A stretch of 6,970 bases of DNA from NCBI GenBank assembly GCA_003646585.1, contig QMLA01000056.1:1-6970 (forward strand). Direction: 5' to 3'. Source of the DNA: Deltaproteobacteria bacterium. Its GTDB lineage: Bacteria > Desulfobacterota > B13-G15. The notes under the pieces are model-generated. The model saw only the letters and a program-made list of their open reading frames with translations, was not told the origin of the DNA and did no database searches. Numbering within the stretch: the first letter of the stretch is position 1; the number at the start of each line of letters is the position of its first letter. Of this stretch, positions 1 to 6,472 are shown piece after piece. Both the position numbers and the translations under genes were made by a program.

Positions 1-195
1 GAACTCAGGATCGCCAAAAAGATAAAGGAAACGCCAGTGCGCTTCGCCTCCCCGGCTGTAGAACCCCAAAAACCCGTCATCCCCAAACCAAAGCTTTACA
101 TAGCAGTGGCAGCCGTCCTGGGTTTATTCCTGGGGATAATCCTGGCCTTCCTGGTGGAACACCTGGAAGCTACAAAGGAGGAAAAAGAAAAATAA
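1..195 (+). CDS. Wzz/GNVR-type polysaccharide chain-length or export protein, C-terminal end (partial)
   Basis: Frame 1 is open from the left edge to a TAA at 193-195, giving the last 64 residues of a protein that starts outside the window. It shows a proline- and lysine-rich stretch (residues 19-31, with the KPVIPKPK element) followed directly by one hydrophobic helix (about 32-53, containing GLFLGIILAFLVEH) and a short charged tail ending KEEKEK. This is the usual C-terminus of Wzz/chain-length determinant and Wzc-like proteins, where a P-x-x-P-x-K-P segment leads into the second transmembrane helix and a short cytoplasmic end. Such proteins sit in the inner membrane and control the length or export of surface polysaccharide. 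Whether a kinase domain or partner exists cannot be told from this fragment. It converges on the minus-strand tRNA genes, with six bases between its stop and the tRNA-His 3' end, and is unrelated to the redox operon. Confidence 0.75.
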   Translation, partial: ELRIAKKIKETPVRFASPAVEPQKPVIPKPKLYIAVAAVLGLFLGIILAFLVEHLEATKEEKEK

Positions 196-201
196 GAAAA
201 C

Positions 202-277
202 TGGGGTGAGTGAGGGGATTCGAACCCCCGACCACTGGGGCCACAGCCCAGTGCTCTGACCGCTGAGCTACACTCAC
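202..277 (-). tRNA. trnH: tRNA-His (anticodon GTG)
   Basis: The minus strand folds into a complete cloverleaf: acceptor GTGAGTG/CACTCAC, D arm GCTC/GAGC, anticodon stem CTGGG/CCCAG with loop CTGTGGC (anticodon GTG), variable TGGTC, and T arm with loop TTCGAAT. The discriminator is C (complement of 205) and the 3' CCA is encoded (complement of 202-204). The base before the acceptor (complement of 278) is G and can pair with C73, the G-1:C73 identity element of tRNA-His, so the mature RNA probably starts at 278. It lies five bases downstream of tRNA-Arg and is presumably co-transcribed with it. Confidence 0.97.
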
Positions 278-282
278 CACCC

Positions 283-359
283 TGGCGCGCCTGGGAGGAG
301 TCGAACCCCCGACCCGCGGATTAGAAGTCCGCTGCTCTGTCCAGCTGAGCTACAGGCGC
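283..359 (-). tRNA. trnR: tRNA-Arg (anticodon TCT)
   Basis: A 77-base cloverleaf on the minus strand: acceptor GCGCCTG/CAGGCGC, D arm GCTC/GAGC, anticodon stem GCGGA/TCCGC with loop CTTCTAA (anticodon TCT), variable GGGTC, T stem GGGGG/CCTCC with loop TTCGACT, discriminator G and an encoded CCA (complement of 283-285). It decodes AGA and AGG; AGG is used often in the neighbouring genes. It is the promoter-proximal member of a two-tRNA unit with tRNA-His. Confidence 0.97.
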
Positions 360-370
360 CCTTTTGTAAA

Positions 371-398
371 ATTAACACCAATTTCCAGGAGTTGTAAA
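371..398 (-). promoter_or_regulatory. Candidate promoter for the tRNA-Arg/tRNA-His unit
   Basis: On the minus strand a TTTACA box (393-398; five of six matches to the -35 consensus) is followed after 16 bases by GTTAAT (371-376; four of six to the -10 consensus). This puts a start a few bases upstream of the mature tRNA-Arg 5' end at 359. The short AT-rich stretch stands out against the GC-rich surroundings. It lies between the stop of the HdrB-like gene and the tRNAs, where an independent tRNA promoter is needed if the operon terminates upstream. The -10 lacks the important A at its second position, so the assignment is tentative. Confidence 0.4.
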
Positions 399-408
399 GG
401 TAGACGGG

Positions 409-1248
409 TCAGCAAAAGGCCCGAAGCCTTTCGCCTTTTATCCCCAGGTCCCCGGGAGAAAGCCCAAGGGCAAGTCCGACCAGCTGGCTAATTAAAACAG
501 CAGGAAGGACCTCCTCCCCCAGGGCCTTTGGCTGCATTTTCTCAAACTGCAACTGACAGTAAGGACAGGCCACACAGAGCACCTCTGCCCCCGCTTTGAG
601 CGAATCCTCGACCTTCCTCCTCAGCATCCCCATGGAAAGTTCGTCATCGACGCCCAAAAGGGGTGCCCCACAGCAGTCAAGCCTCTTCTGTCCCGCAATT
701 GCCCTGGCCCCAGTAGCAGCAATCAGGTCCTCAAGGATCCTGGGATCCGAGGGATCATCAAGCTGCATAAGGGGACTCGGCCTTAGGGCATGGCAACCAT
801 AATGGGTGGCCACACAAAGCCCCTCAAGCCCCCTGGACACTTCCCCCTTTATGGCCTCCAGGCCCACCTCGCCATAGAGGACCTGAAGGAGGTGCTTGAC
901 CCTCGCCACCCCCGTGTATATCAGCCCTTCCTTCTGCAGGATCCGATTCACTTCCCCCCTGCGGTCGAGATCCTCATCGAGGATCCCCTTGGCCTTCCTG
1001 AGGGTCCCGTAGCAGCACTGACAGAGCACAAGGATTTCGAGGCCCTCCCTTTCGGCCAGAGCCAAATTCCTCCCGGAAAGCAGCAGGAAGGCCTTCGGGT
1101 CGATGCTCCTTAAGGGATACCCGCAGCAGCCAAACTCCGCTATATCCTGAAGCTCAATTCCCAGTCTCTGCAAAAGGAGCCTTGCTGAGGTCTCATATTC
1201 CGGAAGCCTCGCCGGGATGTTACATCCCAGAAACAGGGCGTACTTCAT
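409..1248 (-). CDS. HdrB-like CCG-domain iron-sulfur protein (heterodisulfide reductase subunit B family)
   Basis: A full-length 279-residue protein with two cysteine-rich CCG domains, as in HdrB, the subunit that holds the unusual active-site iron-sulfur clusters in heterodisulfide reductases. Domain 1 uses C9, C41-C42 and C76/C79 (C-x31-CC-x33-CxxC). Domain 2 uses C152, C192-C193 and C228/C231 (C-x39-CC-x34-CxxC). Both motifs are complete, so both non-cubane cluster sites could form. The length matches stand-alone HdrB, and no ferredoxin or membrane part is attached. The ATG at 1246-1248 has a GGAGG six bases upstream. The gene overlaps the 3' end of the preceding HdrC-type gene by 29 bases, which argues for translational coupling and an HdrB-HdrC pair. 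As the last gene of the operon, it probably receives or delivers electrons as part of the HdrABC core. The physiological substrate (a disulfide, or merely electron relay) cannot be deduced. Confidence 0.9.
   Translation of the reverse strand: MKYALFLGCNIPARLPEYETSARLLLQRLGIELQDIAEFGCCGYPLRSIDPKAFLLLSGRNLALAEREGLEILVLCQCCYGTLRKAKGILDEDLDRRGEVNRILQKEGLIYTGVARVKHLLQVLYGEVGLEAIKGEVSRGLEGLCVATHYGCHALRPSPLMQLDDPSDPRILEDLIAATGARAIAGQKRLDCCGAPLLGVDDELSMGMLRRKVEDSLKAGAEVLCVACPYCQLQFEKMQPKALGEEVLPAVLISQLVGLALGLSPGDLGIKGERLRAFC
414..431 (-). terminator. Possible intrinsic terminator at the end of the redox operon
   Basis: Reading the minus strand, AAAGGC (426-431) and GCCTTT (415-420) can pair around a five-base TTCGG loop, and the run ends in a short T tract at 414-417. 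The hairpin lies inside the last codons of the HdrB-like gene, just before its TGA at 409-411. The stem is only six pairs and the T tract is short and part of the stem, so it may be weak or fortuitous. A longer alternative pairing, AAAAGGC with GCCTTTT, also exists. Confidence 0.35.
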
Positions 1249-2938
1249 CCCTTCCCTCCTTCAAGGCCTTAACCATAAGACCCCTCAGCTCGATCAGTAC
1301 ATCTGTGACGTTCACCCCCTGCGGACAAAGCTCCTGACACTGATAGCAGGTCAGACACATCCACAGCATCGGGGCCCCCAGAGCCATCTCCCTCAATCCC
1401 AGGGCACAGGCCCTCATTATCTGGTGGGGAAGAAGCCCCAAAACCTCCTTAGGCCTTTCGTATTGGGACACCACCGGACAAACGTTGGTACAGGTCTGAC
1501 ACGAAAAACACACCCGGAAGGTCTGGGCATCTGAAGAAAGATCCAGGACCTCCGGGGGACCGATGGAAAGGGGCTCCACAGGAGGGCCAAAGGCCCGAGA
1601 GATTCTCTCCCTCAGGGAAAGGATCGGCCTCTGGTAACCTTCGCCCACATCCTCCCTGCGCAGGCCCCTGTAAAAGGAAAAGGGGGTCAGGAGAACCGGG
1701 TCCACAAGTCCCCTCTGGAGCAGGGCCTCCCTTGCCTCAAACCACAGTTCCTGGAGATCGATCCCCGAGGGACAGGAAACCGTGCAGCGAAGGCAATTGG
1801 TGCAGAGATAAACCCCCTCCAGGATCTCTCTGAGTCCTTCATCCCCAAGGGGCTTCCCGGAGGCAAGGGTCTTGAGGGAGGGGATCTTCTCCGAGGGAAG
1901 GATGGCCCTGTTGGGGATCACCTCTGTTGTGGCCGAAACCGCACATTTCGCGGTACAGGTCCCACAGTGCACACAGGCATCAAGCTCCACCATCCGCTTT
2001 GTCTCAAGGTTAAGGGGAGAGGACCTCCTCGGGTCGATGACCGCATTAAGCAGCAAGCTCAGTGGAACGGATATAAGGTGGAAAAACTTGGTGAAGGGCA
2101 AAATCGCCAGGGCAAAGAGGCACAAAAGCACATGAAACCACCTGAGCCCTCCCGGGACACCGAAACGGTCGAGGGGACGGGCTAGGGGCCTTACGGCCTT
2201 CGAGATCCCATAGCTCAGGAAGGCCCACCTGGGACTGGCATGGCAGGAGGCACAGCTGAACTCATGGACCTCCGCCCCTTCGCTGACGAGCTCCTCGGGG
2301 ACCTCCCGGATGTTCGGCGAAACGAGCCCGAAGTTCCTGACCCAGTAAGCCTCAAGGGCCCTTCCCTCCTCTTCCGAAAGGGCCGCATATTCTGAAACCA
2401 TCCCCAGATACGCCCTGTAGGAAGTGATCCTCACCCCCTTGAGGAGGAAGCCCGAAAGGAGGATGAGGGCCACCACAACGATGGCATAAACATCCATCGG
2501 GGCGCTCCTGAAGCGGGGGATACCCCTAAGTCGCCTCCCTGCGGCCATAGAAGCACCCACAAGGGCCATGGCCCCGAAGAGATCCCTCAGGAACAGGAAG
2601 GGCATGGCCGTGGAGACATACCCTTCGATGAGGACCTTTCCTAGGGCATGGGTGATGATCAGAAGCCCAAATCCCCAGTAAAGGAGCAAATGCATGAGCC
2701 ACCTGTAGCGGTCCTCGCGATAGGTCCTCAGCTGAAGGACCACATCCAGAAGGAGGGCCTTCAAGAGGACAAGGACCTTCCGGCTGAGGATCGTGCCATA
2801 AATCCCCCGGAGGGCCGCACCAAGGCGCCCCCATCCACCCTCCCTCCGCAGGGACCCTTTAAACCACCCCCAGACTTTCCACCCAATTCCCCCTAGGAAG
2901 GCCGCCAGGGAGATCCATACTAGGATATCGGGAACCAT
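1220..2938 (-). CDS. Membrane cytochrome b (NarI-like) / heme c / HdrC iron-sulfur fusion protein
   Basis: A 572-residue integral membrane electron carrier. Hydrophobic helices lie at about 4-26, 80-101, 113-134, 148-168 and 264-297. His83 and His97 in the second helix and His269 and His287 in the fifth resemble the bis-His heme b ligands of NarI/HdrE-type cytochromes. The loop 169-263 carries a heme c motif, CASCH (229-233). Positive charges cluster in loops 27-79 and 134-147, so the predicted topology puts the CXXCH loop outside and the C-terminus in the cytoplasm. The C-terminal part has four [4Fe-4S] motifs: C322/325/328/332, C379/382/385/389, then an HdrC-like pair C477/480/483/487 and C528/531/534/538. 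There is no CCG domain; that is supplied by the next gene. The likely role is electron transfer between the cytoplasmic HdrA/HdrB module and the quinone pool. The ATG at 2936-2938 has AAGGAGG five bases upstream. QmoC has the opposite domain order, and ETF:quinone-type relatives carry CCG domains in the same chain. Confidence 0.85.
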   Translation of the reverse strand: MVPDILVWISLAAFLGGIGWKVWGWFKGSLRREGGWGRLGAALRGIYGTILSRKVLVLLKALLLDVVLQLRTYREDRYRWLMHLLLYWGFGLLIITHALGKVLIEGYVSTAMPFLFLRDLFGAMALVGASMAAGRRLRGIPRFRSAPMDVYAIVVVALILLSGFLLKGVRITSYRAYLGMVSEYAALSEEEGRALEAYWVRNFGLVSPNIREVPEELVSEGAEVHEFSCASCHASPRWAFLSYGISKAVRPLARPLDRFGVPGGLRWFHVLLCLFALAILPFTKFFHLISVPLSLLLNAVIDPRRSSPLNLETKRMVELDACVHCGTCTAKCAVSATTEVIPNRAILPSEKIPSLKTLASGKPLGDEGLREILEGVYLCTNCLRCTVSCPSGIDLQELWFEAREALLQRGLVDPVLLTPFSFYRGLRREDVGEGYQRPILSLRERISRAFGPPVEPLSIGPPEVLDLSSDAQTFRVCFSCQTCTNVCPVVSQYERPKEVLGLLPHQIMRACALGLREMALGAPMLWMCLTCYQCQELCPQGVNVTDVLIELRGLMVKALKEGRDEVRPVSGM

Positions 2939-2954
2939 CTAAGCCTCCTTATCC

Positions 2955-5900
2955 CTATGCCTCAAAGAGGGCATCCACCTGGTCCATTATCTGTTCGTCG
3001 GTGAAGTGGTTGAGCCTTATGGCACCGGTGGGACACCTCGCACTGCACAGACCATCTCCTCTGCAGATGACGGGATTCACCTGGGCCTTCTTCCCACCCT
3101 TGACCTCTATAAGCCTGATAGCTCCATAGGTGCAGGCCTCAATACACGCCCCACAGCCGATACAGAGCCCCTCAATGACCTCACAGACCGCTCCACTTCC
3201 CCTTATCTCCTCCTGCGAGAGGAGAACCGCGGCCCTGAGGGCTGCGGTCTTCGCCTGGGCAATGGTCTCGGAGATGTACTTGGGATAGTGGGCCATCCCA
3301 CACAAAAAGATGCCGTCGGTTCCAAAATCCACGGGCCTGAGCTTGGGATGGGCCTCCATAAAAAAACCCTCCCTAGTGGAAGGAAGACCAAGGCGCTGGG
3401 CCAATTCCCGGTTCCCATCGGGAACCACCGGCACACTCAAGACCAAAAGATCTGCAACCAACTCGAAATCCTGTCCTAAGGTGGGCACCCACCACCTCAC
3501 CTTAAACCCATCCCCCTCCAACTCCACCTCCGGCTTCCTCTCGGGATCGTAGGGAAGGAACAAAACACCTTTTTCCCGGGCCTTGCGATAGTAATCCTCG
3601 AAGAATCCATAAGTACGCATATCCCTGTAAAGAACCACCACCTTCAGATCGGGACGCGTTTCTTTCAATTTTAATCCATTTTTTACTGCCTCGCCACAAC
3701 ATATCCTGCTGCAGTAGGGGCGTTTTTCGTTTCTGGATTCGACGCACTGGATCATGACGACGGTCCTTATCCCTTCGGGGATCCCAGTTGTGGCCATCAT
3801 CCTTTCGAGTTCCAGCTGGGTCAGCACCCTTTCGCTTTCGCCGTAGTGGTATTCGGAGGGCTCCAGGGGTTTGCCCCCGGTGGCTATGATCAGTGCCCCG
3901 TGTTCGATCTCCACCTGATCACCGTCCCCTCCCACCGGGACGAGCACCGACTTGAAGTTCCCGACATATCCCGAAAAGTCCAAAAGTTCATAGCCCAGAT
4001 AGAGCCTGATCCTCTCCTCGTCCTCCACCCTCTGCCTCAACTTCTGCAGCAACTTCTGGGGATCCCCGCCCTCAAGGGTGTAGTGCAGGTGGCGGAGATT
4101 CCCCCCAAGCTCCCTTTCCCTTTCGACCAGATATACCTCGAACCCTTGCCGGGCCAGAGAGAGCGAGGCGGTCATCCCCGCAAGCCCCCCTCCCAGGACC
4201 AGGGCCCTGGGGTTGACCTTAAGGGAGGGTTCCTTCAGGGGGGCGAGGTCCCTTGCCCTCGAGACGGCCATCCTGAGCAGTTCCTTCGCCTTCTCCGTGG
4301 CCTCCTTTTTGTCCATGGAGTGGACCCAGCTGCAGTGCTCGCGGATGTTGACCATTTCCAGCAGATAGGGATTGAGCCCTGCCTCCCTCAAGGCCTCCCT
4401 GAAGATTTGTTCATGGGTCCTGGGGGTACAGGCTGCGACCACCACGCGGTTGAGCCCTCTCTCCCTTATCAGGTTCGTTATCCTCCGAAGCCCCTCATTG
4501 GAGCAGCTTATGAGCTGGTTTTCGGCATAGACCACGTCCTTGAGTCCCTTGACGTATTGGACCACCTCCCTGACATCCACCACCCCAGCTATGTTCGTCC
4601 CGCAGTGGCAGACAAAGACCCCGATTCTGGGTTCCTCCCCTTCGACGGACCTCTCGGGGGGATACTGCTTTTTGACCGCGAGGCTTCCCCTTTGGGAGGC
4701 GAGCAGTTCGGCGGCTGTGGCAGCCGCAGCCCCGCTGGAGCAGATCGTGTCCGGAATGTCCATGGGGAAGACGGAATTTCCGCCCACATAAATCCCCTTG
4801 CCGTCGGCCCCCTCCAGGGGATAAAAGGGATGGATCTCGAAGAACCCATGTTCGTTCACCTCAAGCCCCAGGATCCTCCCCAGATCCCTATTGCCCGGCG
4901 CAGGGACCACTCCCACCGACAGCACCACCATATCGAACTCTTCCCTTATAAGCCTGTCCTGGGCAACGTAACTCACGATGATGTTGCCGTTTTCGGGGTT
5001 TTCCCTGAGCAGAGGGGGGCGTGATCTCACAAACCTCACGCCCCTTGAGAGGGCCCGGTTGAAGAGGTCCTCGAAGCCCTTCCCGAAGGTCCTTATGTCG
5101 TTGTGGAAGATCACTGTCTCTATATCGGGATGGTGATCCTTGGTAACGAGCGCTTGCTTTATGGCATAGGTGCAACAGAAGGCCGAGCAGTAGCTCCTTC
5201 CGAACTTCAAGTCCCTAGAGCCCACGCACTGTATCCACGCGATCTTATGGGGCACCCGGTAATCGGAACGCCTGAGGATCTCACCGCCTGTTGGACCCGT
5301 CGAGTTGGTGATCCTCTCGTACTCGATGCTCGTGACCACGTTTTTGAACTCCCCATAGCCGTAGGGGCCCTTAAGGGGCTTGAACACCTCATAGCCCGCT
5401 GTGATCACTATGGCGCCGACGTTGACCTTCCCGCGCTTTCTTTTCTGCTGGAAGTTTACGGCGTTGTTCTTGCATACGGTCAGGCAGATCCCGCACTTAC
5501 CCTGGAAGTGAAGGCACCTTTCGCGATCTACATACGCCACAGCGGGAACCGCCTGGGGACACCACACGCTTATGGCCCTGGCCTCACCGAGGCCCTCGTC
5601 AAAGGGATTGGGCATAAGTACCGGGCAGAAGGACTGACAGGTCCTGCAACCCGTGCAGAGGTCTTCCTCCACAAACCTCGGATGCTTCTGGAGGGTCACG
5701 GTGAAGGCCCCTGGCCTTCCTTCGATATCCACCACCTCGGTATTGGTGAGGATCCTGATGTTGGGATGCCGACCGGCATCGGCCATCTTGGGGCCCAGGA
5801 TTCAGAGGGAACAGTCCATGGTGGGGAAGGTCTTGTCGAGCTGGGCCATCTTGCCCCCGATCTGGGGCCCCTTCTCCACCAGGTAGACCTTGAATCCCAG

Positions 5901-5990
5901 GGAGGCGAGGTCCAGGGAGGCCTGGATCCCCCCGATGCCTCCCCCTATGACCATCACGGCACCTATGGGCATGTCCAGAACCCGGGCCAT
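2955..5990 (-). CDS. HdrA-like flavoprotein, double-module fusion, selenoprotein with in-frame UGA (Sec63)
   Basis: About 1011 residues when the TGA at 5802-5804 is read as selenocysteine. Module 1 (1 to about 440) has the FAD motif GGGIGG (16-21), [12 protein letters not shown] (52-63), a ferredoxin insert with C112/115/118/122 and C159/166/169/173, and CVGSR...YCSAFCC (C255, C268, C272/273). Module 2 starts like a complete HdrA N-terminus ([15 protein letters not shown], about 455-469; C496, C521, C553), then GGGLAG (600-605) and CVESR...YCSRICC (C749, C760, C764/765). It lacks the DKTFP Cys/Sec motif and the ferredoxin insert. Two C-terminal clusters follow: C943/946/949/953 and C976-D979-C982-C986, with Asp in place of one Cys. 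HdrA proteins are FAD-containing electron hubs, some of them bifurcating. ATG at 5988-5990 is preferred because GGAGG lies seven bases upstream; GTG at 5991-5993 leaves only four. The start overlaps the upstream stop by one base (TGATG). A pipeline treating TGA as stop would report a 63-residue fragment and a 943-residue protein starting at 5786. Confidence 0.92.
5757..5804 (-). promoter_or_regulatory. Candidate bacterial SECIS element with its UGA codon
   Basis: On the minus strand the TGA (5802-5804) is followed after 21 bases by GATGCC (5775-5780), a loop GGTC (5771-5774) and GGCATC (5765-5770), a perfect six-pair hairpin. A lower stem GATG (5784-5787)/CATC (5757-5760) can extend it across a small internal loop. 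In bacteria, SelB binds a stem-loop a few tens of bases downstream of the UGA; that of E. coli fdhF has GGUC in its apical loop. The position and loop agree with this. No folding program was run. Confidence 0.75.
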
Positions 5991-6463
5991 CACAGCTCCT
6001 CCACCTCTTCTTCTTCCACTTCGGGGACCTCTATCTCCTCCACCCTCTCGGGCATGTACAGCAGGGCCTCCTGATCACAGGCCTGCACGCACATGGGCCC
6101 CCCTTCGGGCATGGGTTCACCGCAGCCATCACAGAGAAGGGGAAGCCCCGTGTCGGGATCGAAGAAGTCCTTCCTCGAAGGGCAGACAGCCCTGCAGAAG
6201 GTGCATTCGTCATAATCCCTCCCGCCGATGACGACCCTGTAGCGGATGTTGCACTCGCTCTCTGCCACATACCGCCCGGAGATGATCGGGAGGTAGACAT
6301 CGTTGAGCTCGTCTACAAAGACCCTGATCCTGGCCTTGGCCGGATTTGCGTGGCTGTAACGGGGGGTGGCATGATAGGCCGCACAGTAAAGCTCACAGGT
6401 CCTGCAGCCTGTGCATTTTTCCGGCTGTATCTTTATGGCCTTTATCACCTTCTGGGCCTTCAT
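5990..6463 (-). CDS. Small multi-cluster [4Fe-4S] electron-transfer subunit, BamC/DmsB-like
   Basis: A 157-residue soluble protein with twelve cysteines in ferredoxin-like arrangement: C17-x2-C20-x2-C23-x3-C27 ([12 protein letters not shown]), then C71 and C87-x2-C90-x3-C94 ([10 protein letters not shown]), then C111-x2-C114-x10-C125-x3-C129. That is enough for three [4Fe-4S] clusters. The layout resembles the iron-sulfur subunits next to tungsten or molybdenum enzymes (DmsB/HycB-like, and BamC in class II benzoyl-CoA reductase clusters). Its place directly after the AOR gene suggests it carries electrons between the tungsten enzyme and HdrA. The last 19 residues (about 139-157) are almost all Glu with Val, Ile and Pro, an unusually acidic tail. 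No signal peptide or Tat motif is seen, so it is cytoplasmic. The ATG at 6461-6463 has AGGAGG five bases upstream and begins nine bases after the AOR stop. Its TGA stop overlaps the HdrA start. Confidence 0.85.
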   Translation of the reverse strand: MKAQKVIKAIKIQPEKCTGCRTCELYCAAYHATPRYSHANPAKARIRVFVDELNDVYLPIISGRYVAESECNIRYRVVIGGRDYDECTFCRAVCPSRKDFFDPDTGLPLLCDGCGEPMPEGGPMCVQACDQEALLYMPERVEEIEVPEVEEEEVEEL

Positions 6464-6472
6464 CCCTTCCTC

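Noticed and set aside
202..359. tRNA genes as the attachment site of an integrated element
   Set aside because: No integrase gene and no direct repeat of a tRNA 3' end is seen in the window.
409..411. The TGA of the HdrB-like gene as another Sec codon
   Set aside because: Both CCG domains are already complete, the protein has the normal HdrB length, and read-through would run into the tRNA promoter and tRNA genes.
3846..5024. Long plus-strand ORF of 392 residues
   Set aside because: It lies antisense to the HdrA-like gene, is Pro/His/Gly-rich without a recognisable domain, and arises from the codon bias of the GC-rich opposite strand.
2955..5786. A free-standing 943-residue HdrA-like protein starting at the ATG 5784-5786
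   Set aside because: It would lack the FAD-binding N-terminus, which is present in the same frame just upstream of the TGA, and no good ribosome-binding site precedes this ATG. Sec read-through explains the data better than a separate gene.
5786..5804. Nonsense mutation making the HdrA gene a pseudogene
   Set aside because: The TGA is at the family's known Cys/Sec position and is followed by a GGTC-loop hairpin; the rest of the frame is intact.
1220..5990. QmoABC of the sulfate-reduction pathway or DsrMK
   Set aside because: Qmo has two separate HdrA-like proteins and a QmoC with HdrC before the membrane part; DsrK carries HdrC and CCG domains in one chain. Here HdrA is fused, the membrane part comes first, HdrB is separate, and an AOR gene leads.
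5103..6074. Plus-strand ORF of 323 residues across the HdrA and Fe-S genes
   Set aside because: Antisense shadow running across the boundary of two well-supported minus-strand genes; low-complexity Ser/Thr C-terminus is the reverse of the Glu-rich tail.
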